NCBI RefSeq assembly: GCF_000801335.2
Contig: NZ_JSEH01000001.1
Location: forward strand, 62,001 to 126,000
Source of the DNA: Desulfovibrio sp. TomC
GTDB lineage: Bacteria > Desulfobacterota > Desulfovibrionia > Desulfovibrionales > Desulfovibrionaceae
DNA: 64,000 bases
Direction: 5' to 3'
Positions 48,642-58,215 of this stretch are shown here, piece after piece (position 1 is the first letter of the stretch; each line of letters begins with the position of its first letter). The notes below the pieces were generated by a model. It was not told where the DNA came from. It worked only from the letters and a program-made list of their open reading frames with translations, and searched no databases. The position numbers were made by a program, and so were the translations under genes.

Positions 48642-50114
48642 TTAATCGGCCAGAATACAACAATTTTTCCCCGATGCCTTGGCTACATACAAAACCGCAT
48701 CCGCTTTTTCGAGCATGTGCTCTGCCGTCTCCCCTGCCTCGGGTATCTGCCCGGCCACGCCGGCGCTGATGGTCACGATCGAGGGTGCGCCGGTTTTGGC
48801 ATGGCACACACCCTTTCCCGCAACGACTCGGCAGATCTCCTGAGCCAGTGTCCGAGCGGCCTGTCCTGTTAAGCCCGGCAGGATGACGACAAACTCCTCG
48901 CCGCCGTACCGGGCGGCCAAAGCATCCGGGCCTCGCACGGTGGTTTCGAGCACTTCAGCCACTTGACGCAGGCAGTCGTCGCCTGCCTGATGCCCATATT
49001 GGTCATTGTAATTCTTAAAATCATCCACATCCAAAAGGATGATGGACAGGGGCTGACGCTGCTTCAGAGCGTTGTCCCAGGCTGTGGCGTAGGCCAGATC
49101 GAATTTGCGGCGATTGTACAGCCCGGTCAGGCCGTCGCGTTCACTGAGCCGTTGCAATTTCCCGTTGGCCTCGGCCAGTTCACGGGTACGTTCGGCGACC
49201 CGGGCGTCAAGCAAGGCCCGTTCCTTGGCCAGAGTGTCGGCCATGGAGTTGAATGCCTGGGCGAATTCCGCCAATTCGCGTCCCTTGGGCGACGGCACCC
49301 GTTCGCCCATATTCTGGGTCGGGTCGTCGGCGATGCGCTTGGCGACAATCTTGGCCCGTTTGAGGGGCTGGAGGATAAGGACATTGAGCAGCATCCCGGT
49401 CAGGCTCAGGAGTAGGCAGAGAAAAACAAGAAAAAAGTATGAAGAGGCCTTGGCCACATGATCGGCCACGGCATAGGCTTCGGTCAGGGGCACGCGGACC
49501 GAGGCTGCGGAAATGATCTGCCCTTCCGGCCAATTAAACCCAAGCTGACGGCCATATTGCGCAACGAGATCGGCTGGAGCCGATTCCGGAGTGGAATGGC
49601 AAGCGAGACAACTTGTTCCTACTGGCCTGAAAGGACGCAAAATCGTGTAATAGGCCTTGCCGTCTATAATTCTGACGCCGTTACGCTCATTTTCTGTTCG
49701 ATTCGCGTTAAAGAATGTGATGATTTCGGCCTCATATGCATCAGCCTCATCGTCTAATACTCTTGAGTTGATAGTGCATATTCGATAATGATACTGTTCT
49801 GAATTGAGGGCGTTGTATAGTTTGTTGATTTCACGAACAGTAAAAAACGAAGACATTATGGCCGGATCGAAGGCTTCAGCGGATATGTCATGCATAATTT
49901 GCATGTTTTTTGGCCTGATCTTGTCCCTAAAATGGGTAAATATAGCCGTATTGAGATCGAAAAGGCTTTCGGCCTTGACCCGGGCTTCATCGACGGCGCG
50001 CGCTTGCTCTTTGTCATATACGACAGAAATATAGAGAGAGAACGCAATAGCAAATAGAGCAACAAGAAAACCTAGAACCATCGTCCTGATTGAGAATTTT
50101 GGAATTGTATTCAT
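48642..50114 (-). CDS. Heme-binding sensor diguanylate cyclase (DUF3365 - HAMP - GGDEF)
   Basis: The 490-residue membrane protein has a helix at about residues 10-32 and a periplasmic DUF3365/Tll0287-like domain with a c-type heme motif CLACH (Cys169, Cys172, His173). A second helix (225-250), a HAMP-like linker and a coiled coil follow. It ends in a GGDEF domain with active-site GGEEF at 404-408. It should make c-di-GMP in response to a redox or gas signal sensed at the heme. An RxxD (394-397) lies one residue farther from GGEEF than in the usual inhibitory site. The sensor half is AT-rich and the cyclase half GC-rich. Ribosome site weak. Confidence 0.88.
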   Translation of the reverse strand: MNTIPKFSIRTMVLGFLVALFAIAFSLYISVVYDKEQARAVDEARVKAESLFDLNTAIFTHFRDKIRPKNMQIMHDISAEAFDPAIMSSFFTVREINKLYNALNSEQYHYRICTINSRVLDDEADAYEAEIITFFNANRTENERNGVRIIDGKAYYTILRPFRPVGTSCLACHSTPESAPADLVAQYGRQLGFNWPEGQIISAASVRVPLTEAYAVADHVAKASSYFFLVFLCLLLSLTGMLLNVLILQPLKRAKIVAKRIADDPTQNMGERVPSPKGRELAEFAQAFNSMADTLAKERALLDARVAERTRELAEANGKLQRLSERDGLTGLYNRRKFDLAYATAWDNALKQRQPLSIILLDVDDFKNYNDQYGHQAGDDCLRQVAEVLETTVRGPDALAARYGGEEFVVILPGLTGQAARTLAQEICRVVAGKGVCHAKTGAPSIVTISAGVAGQIPEAGETAEHMLEKADAVLYVAKASGKNCCILAD

Positions 50115-50428
50115 GAAGGACCAAGTTCACGCATTGTCTGTCTAAGCGACGAGCCAGAGAAATGAGTAGAGCAATGATTTTTTTTGAATTGTATATCTAA
50201 AAACGCAAACCGGCAAGCCCACAGATTTGGCTCCATCCTATGGTCACAACGATTGATCTCTTGCCCTTTAAACAACAGGAAATAAGTACGTCTCGGTTAT
50301 GAAAACGGGTGTGCGCATCACGGGTCAGTCTGAGCCGACCTTGTGCGCACACCCGTCTTTAACGGCCTTCGCTCGCACCGTCCCAACCAGGCAATGGCAA
50401 CAGGATTGAGCGTTCTTCCTGACCGGTG
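50115..50428. other. Gap of 314 bases between the cyclase gene and the yyaL-like gene
   Basis: No gene seen. About 50115-50300 is AT-rich and should contain the cyclase promoter (minus strand), but I cannot pick one reliably. The rest holds the symmetric terminator at 50306-50356. Confidence 0.5.
50306..50356 (-). terminator. Terminator of the yyaL-like gene
   Basis: The perfect 13-base arms ACGGGTGTGCGCA (50306-50318) and TGCGCACACCCGT (50344-50356). Read on the minus strand they are followed by TTTTC. Lies about 70 bases past the stop. Confidence 0.8.
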
Positions 50429-52513
50429 TTAAGCGCCGAGCAGTTCCAACATCTTCGCCGCATCTGACGTCGGCGGCTGGCAGGAGCCGCCCCGACAGAC
50501 ATGGGCCGCGGCCCGTCCGTCCAGGGGCAGCTGGTAGCGGGTGAACGGGGCAATGCCAACGATGTCCGGCTCGACGTCGTCCGGGCGCAGCACCACTGCC
50601 GCTTCCGGCAGATAGCGTGAGAAGACGGCCCGGGCCAGGGCGTGGGTATCCGGGTTGTCCGGATCGCCGGCAATGGTCACTTCCGAGGCCTTGGCCAGCA
50701 GCTGGGACAGGCCGCACAAGAAGAAGGCGTGGCCCGAGGCATGGTCGGCCAGACGCGGGGTCATGGCCCGGGCCAGGGCGGCGGCGCTTTCCTTGAAGGC
50801 CGTATTGCCGGTCAGGCGGAAAAGCGTGGTCAGGACAAAGAAGGCCGCACTATTGCCCGAGGGAATGGCCGCGTCGTAAAAGATCTTTTGGCGAAGGAGC
50901 AACGCCTCGACGTCGTCTGGCGTCAGGTAAAAGCCTCCCTCCCCGGCGTCGGCAAAATGATCAAGCAGGGTCTGGGACAAGACGATTGCCTGACGCAGGT
51001 AACCGGTATCGAACACGGTCTGATAGAGTTCCGTCAGTCCCCAGGCCAGGAAGGCATAGTCGTCGAGCATCCCGGCAATGGCGGCCTCGCCGTCGCGCAG
51101 GCGGTGGAGCAAGCGGCCGCCCGGCAACCCGAGCTTGGCCACAATGCCGTCGGCGGCCTGCCTGGCCCGGGCGGCCAGCTCCTCGTCGTCAAAAGCCCGG
51201 GCCGCCTTGGCCAGGGCGGCGATCATGAGGCCGTTGACGTCTGTGAGCACTTTGTCGTCGCAAAGGGGCCGCACGCGCTTTTCCCGGGCCGCCAGTAAGA
51301 CCTGCCGGCAGCGTTCCAGACGTTCCAAGGCCTCGGCCCCAAGACCGGCCGTGGCGGCCACATTCCCGAGGGGATTGGGCTGAAAGAGAATATTGCCGCC
51401 GGTTTGTTCGCCCGTGGCCTCGTCGTGGCTGTTGCCGTCTTCGCTGGCCCCGTACGCAGCCATAAAAAAGGCCGCATCCTCGCCCAGAAGGGCGCGCAGT
51501 TCGGCCGCATTCCAAAGATAGAATTTCCCCTCGACCCCCTCGCTGTCGGCATCCTCGGCGCTCCAAAAGAGCCCGTCCGGACTGGTCAGGTCGCGGCGCA
51601 CATATTCGAAAATTTCCAGAGCGGTCTGTTTGTAGGACGGCTCGCCCGTGGCCAGAAACGCCTCGGTATAGGCCATGGCGGCCAAGGCCTGATCGTAGAG
51701 CATTTTTTCGAAATGCGGCAAAAACCAGTGTGCGTCGGTGGCATAGCGGTGCAGCCCAAAGCCCACCTGGTCGTAGACCCCGCCCCGGCGCATGGCGTCA
51801 AGGCTGGCCCGGACCATGGACAGGCAATCGGCTGCGCCGGTACGCCGGTATTCCCGCAGCAAAAAGAGCAAGTTGTGGGGAGCGGGAAATTTCGGCGCGC
51901 CGCCAAAGCCGCCGTTTTCGGCATCGAAAATCGCCGTCAACTGGGCCTTGCCCGACTCCAGTTCGCTCTCAGTTGGTTCGGCTGCCGCACTGCCGGCCGC
52001 CGCCATCTGGTCGCGCACGGCCTCAAGGATCTGGTCGGCGTTGCCAATGACCGCCTGCCGGTTGGTCTTCCAGGCCATATGTACCCGCTGGAGCAGTTCA
52101 CGCATGCCCGTGCGGCCGTAGCCCGACTCCTTGGGGAAATAGGTGCCGGCGAAAAAGGGCTGGCCGTCCGGGGTCAGAAAAACGGACAGCGGCCAGCCGC
52201 CCCGACCGGTCAGGGCCTGGCAAAAGGCCATGTAGAGCGAATCGAGGTCCGGGCGCTCCTCGCGGTCCACCTTGACGGCCACCACCGTGGCCCGCAGCAG
52301 GGCGGCGATGTCCTCGTCCTCAAAGGACTCGCGCTCCATGACATGGCACCAGTGGCAGGTGGAATAGCCGATAGAGAGAAAGACCGGCTTGTCTTCGCTT
52401 CGAGCCAGGGCAAAGGCCTCTTCCCCCCAAGGATGCCAGTCCACCGGGTTGTAGGCATGCTGCTGCAGGTACGGGCTTTTCTCGTGTATAAGGCGGTTTG
52501 GCGTACGGTCCAT
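50429..52513 (-). CDS. Thioredoxin-domain protein of the YyaL / SPATA20 family (DUF255)
   Basis: The 694-residue protein has an N-terminal thioredoxin-like domain (about residues 5-160) with the motif STCHWCHVM (Cys53, Cys56). It is followed by an alpha/alpha-barrel resembling N-acyl-glucosamine epimerases. The family signature [24 protein letters not shown] opens the protein. Its biochemical role is not established; a redox-linked sugar or protein function is often suggested. GGGAGGA precedes the ATG at 52513. Divergent from a DJ-1/PfpI gene. Confidence 0.92.
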   Translation of the reverse strand: MDRTPNRLIHEKSPYLQQHAYNPVDWHPWGEEAFALARSEDKPVFLSIGYSTCHWCHVMERESFEDEDIAALLRATVVAVKVDREERPDLDSLYMAFCQALTGRGGWPLSVFLTPDGQPFFAGTYFPKESGYGRTGMRELLQRVHMAWKTNRQAVIGNADQILEAVRDQMAAAGSAAAEPTESELESGKAQLTAIFDAENGGFGGAPKFPAPHNLLFLLREYRRTGAADCLSMVRASLDAMRRGGVYDQVGFGLHRYATDAHWFLPHFEKMLYDQALAAMAYTEAFLATGEPSYKQTALEIFEYVRRDLTSPDGLFWSAEDADSEGVEGKFYLWNAAELRALLGEDAAFFMAAYGASEDGNSHDEATGEQTGGNILFQPNPLGNVAATAGLGAEALERLERCRQVLLAAREKRVRPLCDDKVLTDVNGLMIAALAKAARAFDDEELAARARQAADGIVAKLGLPGGRLLHRLRDGEAAIAGMLDDYAFLAWGLTELYQTVFDTGYLRQAIVLSQTLLDHFADAGEGGFYLTPDDVEALLLRQKIFYDAAIPSGNSAAFFVLTTLFRLTGNTAFKESAAALARAMTPRLADHASGHAFFLCGLSQLLAKASEVTIAGDPDNPDTHALARAVFSRYLPEAAVVLRPDDVEPDIVGIAPFTRYQLPLDGRAAAHVCRGGSCQPPTSDAAKMLELLGA

Positions 52514-52640
52514 GGCGTCCTCCCGGGAACCTGTGTACCAGCCGCCGGGCGTTTTGCAAGCCATTGACGCAAACTCCCTGTGCAGCATGCAGTTGCCATC
52601 GGCTGCCATCTGGGGCATAGCTTGGAGCAGACTCTGACAA

Positions 52641-52667
52641 TTGTGTCAAAGTAGTCACCCGACACAA
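52641..52667. promoter_or_regulatory. Inverted repeat TTGTGTC-N13-GACACAA before the DJ-1/PfpI gene
   Basis: The 7-base arms at 52641-52647 and 52661-52667 are perfect. The right arm adjoins the ribosome site AAGGAG of the gene at 52678. It could be an operator, or an RNA hairpin controlling translation. Confidence 0.4.
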
Positions 52668-52677
52668 GGAGAAGCCT

Positions 52678-53196
52678 ATGCAAGCCAAAAAAGCCCTGAT
52701 CATATCCGCCGACGCCTTTGAGGACAGCGAACTGCTCTACCCGCTCTACCGGCTGCGCGAAGCGGGATTTGTCGTGGACGTGGCCGCTCCGGCCGCCGGT
52801 CCCATCACCGGCAAGCACGGTTATGTTGTGACCGCCAACTTGGCCGTGGACGCCGTGGAATCGGCTGGTTCCTGCGGCTACACCCTGCTCGTCCTGCCCG
52901 GCGGCAAGGCCCCGGCCACCCTGCGCACCTTGCCCAAGGTCATCGACATCGTGACGGATTTTGCCTCATCCGGTATCCCCACCGCCGCCATCTGCCACGG
53001 TCCCCAGATCCTGGTCACGGCCCGGCTGCTCCGCGGCAAGCATGCCACCTGCTACACAACCGTGGCCGACGAACTCAAGGAAGCCGGGGCGCTCTATGAG
53101 GATGCCCCGGTGGTGGTGGACGGCCCGCTTGTCACCTCGCGCATCCCGGACGATCTGCCGGATTTTATGCGCGAAGTCATGAAAATGGTCGGTTAG
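52678..53196 (+). CDS. DJ-1/PfpI family protein
   Basis: The 172-residue alpha/beta protein has the nucleophile elbow AICHGPQ (Cys106, His107) and an acidic partner near residue 15 (AFEDSELL), as in PfpI/YhbO/DJ-1 members. These act as glyoxalase, deglycase-like, chaperone or protease; which applies here is not visible. AAGGAG precedes the start. Divergent from yyaL with an inverted repeat in between. Confidence 0.92.
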   Translation: MQAKKALIISADAFEDSELLYPLYRLREAGFVVDVAAPAAGPITGKHGYVVTANLAVDAVESAGSCGYTLLVLPGGKAPATLRTLPKVIDIVTDFASSGIPTAAICHGPQILVTARLLRGKHATCYTTVADELKEAGALYEDAPVVVDGPLVTSRIPDDLPDFMREVMKMVG

Positions 53197-53275
53197 GCGG
53201 CTCTCATCGGTTGCTTCCGGTCTCCGGGCACGGTACTGGCTGCCGTGTCCCGGAAGCCGGAGGTCTGCCCACGCC

Positions 53276-54205
53276 ATGTCCCACAGTGTTTTCCTATCCC
53301 GCCTTGACCGCTATGATGATCCCGGCCTTTCTGCCGCCGTGGCCGCCCTGCTCGACCGGGCCGGCTGCCCGGCTGGCCCGGGCAGCCGGGTGCTGGTCAA
53401 ACCCAATCTGGTCGCCCCGCGCAATACCGCCCTGTCGTGCACCAGCCCGGCCGTGGTGCGGGCCATTTGCCTGTTCCTGCTTGACCGGGGCGCGCAGGTG
53501 ACCGTGGCCGACTCGCCGGCCTTTGGCACCGGGCGCATCGTTGCCCGGCTGGCCGGCCTCACCGAGGCCCTGGCCGACCTGCCCGTGGCCGTGGCCAGCC
53601 TGGACACCCCCCGCGCCGTCTCCTTGTCCGGCGGCGGCAGCATCGGCGTGTCCCGACTGGCCCTTGAGGCCGACCACATCATCAACGCCCCCCGGCTCAA
53701 ATGCCATGACCAGATGGGCCTGACCTTGGCGGTCAAAAACTTCTTCGGTTGCGTCTGCGGCTTTCGCAAATCCCTGGCCCACCAGACGCTTGGCAAGGAT
53801 TACAGCCACTTTGCCGGCATGATCCTGGACGTGCTGGCCGCCCTGCCGCCGTCCACCTCGCTGTTGGACGGGGTGGTGGCCATGCACAAGGCCGGCCCGG
53901 TCGGCGGCGAACCCTTTGCCCTGGGGCTTCTCGGCGCAGCGGCCAATCCCGTGGCCCTGGACACGGCCCTCTACACCCGCCTGGGCCTTGCCCCGGACCG
54001 GATACCCCTGTGGCGGGAGGCCAGGAAACGCGGCTTGCCCGGGAGCGATGCCGGTACAATCGACTACCCGCTGCACACGCCCGACGATTTTGCCATGGAA
54101 GGCTTTGTGGTCAATCCGGCCCTTGCCCCTCTGGCCTTTGAAACCGGCCGGTTTCTCCGGGGCCGGTGGCGAAGCCTGCTGGTCACCCTGGGCCGGGGGC
54201 GTTGA
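53276..54205 (+). CDS. DUF362 domain protein
   Basis: The 309-residue protein is of the DUF362 family, often found joined to ferredoxin domains in anaerobes. Visible signatures are VLVKPNLVAPRNT (residues 40-50), DSPAFGTG, INAPRLKCHDQMGLTLAVKNFFGCV and a C-terminal half without a ferredoxin. Function is unknown. It lies 31 bases upstream of hypF on the same strand, so a link to hydrogenase maturation is possible but unproven. Confidence 0.85.
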   Translation: MSHSVFLSRLDRYDDPGLSAAVAALLDRAGCPAGPGSRVLVKPNLVAPRNTALSCTSPAVVRAICLFLLDRGAQVTVADSPAFGTGRIVARLAGLTEALADLPVAVASLDTPRAVSLSGGGSIGVSRLALEADHIINAPRLKCHDQMGLTLAVKNFFGCVCGFRKSLAHQTLGKDYSHFAGMILDVLAALPPSTSLLDGVVAMHKAGPVGGEPFALGLLGAAANPVALDTALYTRLGLAPDRIPLWREARKRGLPGSDAGTIDYPLHTPDDFAMEGFVVNPALAPLAFETGRFLRGRWRSLLVTLGRGR

Positions 54206-54236
54206 CACGGCGGCAAAGCCCGATACCTTGCCGGAC

Positions 54237-56567
54237 ATGCCAAATGTCATACGACGGCGTCATGTGGTGGCCGGTCAGGTCCAGGGGGTGGGCTTTCGCC
54301 CCTTTGTCTATCGTCTTGCCCGGGAACTCGGCCTGTCCGGCTGGGTGCAGAACACGCCTGAGGGCGTGGTCATTGAGGTCGAGGGGCCGGCCGGGGCGGT
54401 AACGGCCTTCGGTCAGCGCCTGCCGGTTGAAATACCCCCGCTGGCCAGACTCCTGTCCCATACGATGACCGAGACGGCGGCCTGCCAGGACGACGGCTTT
54501 CACATCCTGGCCAGCGCCCCGGGCGCCGGCCACGAGGTGCTGATCAGCCCGGACACGGCCACCTGCCCGGACTGTCTGGCCGATATGGCCGCTCCGGCCG
54601 GCCGCCGCTTCCGCTATCCCTTCACCAACTGCACCAACTGCGGCCCGCGTTATACCATCACCCGCCGCGTCCCCTACGACCGGGCGACCACGTCCATGGC
54701 CTGTTTTCCCCTATGTCCGGCCTGCGCCGCCGAGTACGGCGACCCGGCCGATCGGCGCTTCCATGCCCAACCCAATGCCTGTGTGGCTTGCGGACCGGCT
54801 TTGTGGCTGGTCGACCGGCATGGCGCGGTCCTGGCCCGGGAGGACGCGGCCATACCGGCCCTGGCCGGGGCCTTGGCCCAGGGGAAGATCGCCGCAGTCA
54901 AGGGCCTGGGCGGCTTTCATCTGGTCTGTAGCGCCGCCGACAGGGCCGCTGTGGCCGAACTGCGCCGCCGCAAGCACCGTCCGACCAAGGCCCTGGCCGT
55001 CATGGTGGCAGACCTGGCCACGGCCGCGCGTCTTGGGCGGGTAAAGAGCACGGCCAGGGAGTTGCTCACCGGGACGGTGCGGCCCATCTGCCTGCTGCCG
55101 GCCCATCCGGACAATGGCCTGGCTCCGGAGATTGCCCCGGATGTCGGGGAAATCGGCGTCATGCTGCCCTATACGCCATTGCACCATATCCTCCTGGCCG
55201 ATTATGCCGCCGCCCTTGGCCCGGACAGCCTGCCGGCTCTGGTCATGACCTCGGGCAATCTCGGCGGCGATCCCATTTGCCTCGGCAACCGCGAAGCGCT
55301 GTCCCGGCTGGCTGGTCTGGCCGACCTCTGGCTGCTTCATACCCGGGATATTCTGGTGCGCACCGATGACTCGGTGGTGCGGCCTTTGGAGGCGGCCGAG
55401 GCGCAAAGCGTCGGCGCTCCGGCCATGTTCCTGCGCCGGGCGCGGGGGTATGTCCCCTCCCCGGTGGCCCTTGCCCGATCCGGCCCGCCGGTGGTGGGCC
55501 TGGGGCCGATGCTCAAGGCCACTGTGTGCCTGACCAAGGGGGATCAGGCCTTTGTCAGCCAGCATATCGGCGATCTGGAAAACCTTAAAACCATGGAATT
55601 TTATCAGGAAACGCTGGAGCATCTGCTCGACGTGCTCGGTGTTGCGCCTGAGTGTTGCGTGGCCGATCTCCATCCGGATTATCCGAGCACCCAATTCGCT
55701 CTGGAACAGGACCGCTGGCCGGTCGTGCGCCTGCAGCACCATGTGGCCCACATTCACGCCGTCCTGGCCGAGCACCGGATGCGTGAACCGGTCCTTGGCT
55801 TGGCTTTGGACGGCACCGGTCTTGGCGACGACGGAACGCTGTGGGGCGGCGAGTGCCTGCTGGTCGATCCGACCCGGCTCACCCACCAGCGTCTGGCTCA
55901 TTTTGCGCCCATGGCCCTGCCCGGCGGCGATGCAGCCGTGCGCGAACCCTGGCGCATCGCCCAGGCTTGTCTCTTCGCCCTGGGCCAGGATATGCAGACC
56001 GGGGCGCACTGGCCATGGCTTGCAGGGTACGGCGGGGCCTCACGGCTGGTCGGGCAGATGCTGCGCCAGGGGCTGAACTGTCCGACGACCACCAGCTGCG
56101 GCCGGCTGTTTGATGCCGTGGCCGCCGTCATCGGCCTGTGTCCGGCTATCGACTATGAGGGACAAGCGGCTATCCGGCTCGAATGTATCCAGGATATGGC
56201 GGAGACCCGCCCCTATGCCTGCCCGATTGACTTGACGGTCGATCCGGCCAGGCTGGACACCCTGGCCCTGTTTGCCCAGGTGGCCGAAGATGCCGAACGC
56301 GGCGTTGCCGTCGGACGCATAGCCCGTCGCTTCCATCTGGGACTCATTTCCGGCCTTGCAGCCCTGGCCCGGGCCATGGCCAAGGCCACCGGCGTATACA
56401 CGGTGGCGGTAAGCGGCGGGGTGCTGCAAAATCGAACCGTGGCCGTTTCGTTGCCTGCAGCCCTTCGGGAAAACGGACTTTTTCCGCTCTCCCACCTGCG
56501 AATGCCGTCCAACGACGGCTGCATCAGCCTTGGACAGGCGGCCTACGGTTCCATGAAAGTTCGATAG
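54237..56567 (+). CDS. hypF: Carbamoyltransferase HypF, [NiFe]-hydrogenase maturation
   Basis: Makes the thiocarboxamide on HypE that becomes the cyanide ligands of [NiFe]-hydrogenase. The 776-residue product has the full domain order. First, acylphosphatase (GQVQGVGFRPF with Arg21 and Asn39). Then zinc-finger-like Cys motifs (CPDC at 110-113, CTNC, CPLCPAC, CVAC) and a YrdC-like domain (KHRPTKALAVM). Last is a Kae1-like carbamoyltransferase domain with HHVAH (His501, 502, 505). Length is typical. No hypC-E or hydrogenase genes are adjacent. The nickel importer in this window would supply the same enzymes. Followed by a long AT-rich gap. Confidence 0.97.
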   Translation: MPNVIRRRHVVAGQVQGVGFRPFVYRLARELGLSGWVQNTPEGVVIEVEGPAGAVTAFGQRLPVEIPPLARLLSHTMTETAACQDDGFHILASAPGAGHEVLISPDTATCPDCLADMAAPAGRRFRYPFTNCTNCGPRYTITRRVPYDRATTSMACFPLCPACAAEYGDPADRRFHAQPNACVACGPALWLVDRHGAVLAREDAAIPALAGALAQGKIAAVKGLGGFHLVCSAADRAAVAELRRRKHRPTKALAVMVADLATAARLGRVKSTARELLTGTVRPICLLPAHPDNGLAPEIAPDVGEIGVMLPYTPLHHILLADYAAALGPDSLPALVMTSGNLGGDPICLGNREALSRLAGLADLWLLHTRDILVRTDDSVVRPLEAAEAQSVGAPAMFLRRARGYVPSPVALARSGPPVVGLGPMLKATVCLTKGDQAFVSQHIGDLENLKTMEFYQETLEHLLDVLGVAPECCVADLHPDYPSTQFALEQDRWPVVRLQHHVAHIHAVLAEHRMREPVLGLALDGTGLGDDGTLWGGECLLVDPTRLTHQRLAHFAPMALPGGDAAVREPWRIAQACLFALGQDMQTGAHWPWLAGYGGASRLVGQMLRQGLNCPTTTSCGRLFDAVAAVIGLCPAIDYEGQAAIRLECIQDMAETRPYACPIDLTVDPARLDTLALFAQVAEDAERGVAVGRIARRFHLGLISGLAALARAMAKATGVYTVAVSGGVLQNRTVAVSLPAALRENGLFPLSHLRMPSNDGCISLGQAAYGSMKVR

Positions 56568-56695
56568 ATAAACGCAATAGAATTGGCAAAATGGAGGGTA
56601 TATTAAATTAGATTAAAATAGTATAATATCGTTGACAGGCCTGATGGCGGCGGGTAGGCATCTTCGCGCGTGGCATTTTCCTTCTCTCTAGCGCC

Positions 56696-56710
56696 TGCTG
56701 TCCGACAGCA
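56696..56710. promoter_or_regulatory. 15-base palindrome TGCTGTC-C-GACAGCA
   Basis: The perfect 7-base arms flank a single central C, about 60 bases downstream of the TTGACA at 56632. This is the size and shape of a repressor operator; nothing shows which protein would bind it. Confidence 0.35.
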
Positions 56711-56992
56711 CACGTTGGTCTCAAATAGGGCAACGGTGCGACAATCTGTACATATCCTGGTCAGCCAGTCCCGTTACCGGACAGACTAGGTAGCTTCTTG
56801 AAGGGAGACAACACTACTAACAAAAATGTTAATTTTAGCACAAGTCGTTTCTTCTCGCTGTCTTGAAGGTGCTTGCGTTGCATCAGATAGTACAACTTGG
56901 GATGTTCCAGCTTTTAACTATAGTATAGAGATTTATGTGAACCATTTCCAATGGAATGACATTGGGTATCACATTGTGTTGTCCTAAAATTC

Positions 56993-57021
56993 TTGACATC
57001 CTTCTAAAATATGCGTATTTT
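56993..57021 (+). promoter_or_regulatory. Sigma-70 promoter with overlapping inverted repeat, upstream of the first CI-like gene
   Basis: TTGACA (56993-56998), 17-base spacer, TATTTT (57016-57021). The inverted repeat AAAATA (57006-57011) TGCG TATTTT (57016-57021) covers the -10 box, so a bound repressor would block it. The leader to the start at 57271 would be about 240 bases. Confidence 0.55.
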
Positions 57022-57270
57022 TGATAAATAGAATACGTTGTCTTGCCAGTTGTTTCTCGTTAACTGCATGGATAAATGCTTAAAAACATTTCCATCCGAC
57101 CTTTCCCGTGAAGCAAGTGTTTGTTGTATTGCTTATGTAATAATAATTATATGCAATTGCAATTCACTGGATGGCGACTTGGCGGCATTTAGGGCCATCT
57201 CAAAGGACGACGATCACCCCTTCTTGCTCGGGTTACTATTCCCGAATCAATTGATCGCGTTGGAGGCGAC

Positions 57271-57972
57271 ATGAAAAACGAAGAAACGACTCAGGAGATG
57301 ATCAATCGCTTTGAAGAAGCGTTTGATCGCATCAAGAAATCGACCGGAATGCGGACCCAGGTTGAGATCGCAAAATTGCTCGATATCCGCCAATCTAGTA
57401 TTTCCGATGCCAAGCGTCGCCAGTCCATTCCCGATAGCTGGCTCATCAAACTGTATCAGATCTACAACCTCAATCCCAACTGGGTCCTCGACGGCGAAGC
57501 TCCCCAGTTCCTCGGTGAACAGCGCAGCGGCGCCTTTCTGGTCAAGGAACCAGGCGAGGCCTATGGCCGCAAGCCCCGACATTACCAGATGCCGGTGTGC
57601 TCCATGGCCCGGTCCGAAGGGACTGACGGTCCCTGGCAGGAGCAGGCAGTCGACTCCCTGAGCGTCCCGGAGCAGTTCCATCGCCCTTCTCTTGTCGTTG
57701 TTCGCATGGAGGAAAGCGATATGGAGCCTGTTATCCAACGAGGCGCCTATGTCGGCATCGACAAAGACCGCAAGACCATCCGATCCGGTGCGCTGTACGC
57801 CCTGGACATGCCCATGGAAGGCCTTGTCATCAAGAAGATCCTGCACGATGCCGAAAATGCCCGCCTTATTTTGCGTTCAGAAAATCCGAACTTCACCGAC
57901 CAGATTCTACCGGCCGAAGGTTCTGCCGAACGCATTGTCGGTCGGATCGTTTGGGTCATACAGGCCATTTAA
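57271..57972 (+). CDS. CI-like regulator 1: HTH plus S24-type domain with Ser replaced by Asp
   Basis: The 233-residue phage-CI-repressor-like protein has an N-terminal helix-turn-helix (about residues 29-54, TQVEIAKLLDIRQSSISDAK). A linker leads to a C-terminal LexA/S24-type domain (about 100-233). The catalytic motif that normally reads SMEP is D-MEP here: Asp150 stands at the serine position, though Lys188 is kept. Self-cleavage is therefore unlikely, and repression could be relieved only by a partner. A promoter with an overlapping inverted repeat lies upstream and a terminator follows. First of four tandem paralogs. Confidence 0.85.
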   Translation: MKNEETTQEMINRFEEAFDRIKKSTGMRTQVEIAKLLDIRQSSISDAKRRQSIPDSWLIKLYQIYNLNPNWVLDGEAPQFLGEQRSGAFLVKEPGEAYGRKPRHYQMPVCSMARSEGTDGPWQEQAVDSLSVPEQFHRPSLVVVRMEESDMEPVIQRGAYVGIDKDRKTIRSGALYALDMPMEGLVIKKILHDAENARLILRSENPNFTDQILPAEGSAERIVGRIVWVIQAI

Positions 57973-58005
57973 GCGTTCCAGAGCAATGTCTTTCATCTTG
58001 CTGTA

Positions 58006-58039
58006 AAAGGCGCGCGCCAGACTCCAGGTGCGCGCCTTT
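58006..58039 (+). terminator. Terminator after CI-like regulator 1
   Basis: The perfect 10-base arms AAAGGCGCGC (58006-58015) and GCGCGCCTTT (58030-58039) are followed by CTGTCTTGTCT. It separates regulator 1 from regulator 2, so the genes are probably expressed independently. Confidence 0.75.
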
Positions 58040-58215
58040 CTGTCTTGTCTCAAAAGGATACCCCGCCACACGCAGTCTCTTTTCCCCTGCACCTTCGCAG
58101 GGGATGGATTGACGAAGCCGCTTATTGATGATACGTAATTATTCAAGCACTATAGATAAATACAAACAAATAGACAAACCGGTTGACTGCCTATACTGCC
58201 CGCCCAGGAGGCTGC

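Larger units (their letters stand above)
56568..57270. other. AT-rich gap of about 700 bases before the CI-like array
   Basis: The gap is far lower in GC than its surroundings; hand counts give about 28% for 56581-56640 and 37% for 56941-57000. It holds a TTGACA at 56632, a 15-base palindrome at 56696-56710, a 53-codon frame at 56826-56987 without a near ribosome site, and a good promoter at 56993-57021. A frame at 57038-57274 starting TTG is not convincing. This could be an acquired or regulatory segment. Confidence 0.6.

Noticed and set aside
57038-57274. 78-codon frame just before regulator 1
   Set aside because: Starts with TTG, has no ribosome site, overlaps the next gene and its translation shows no family pattern.
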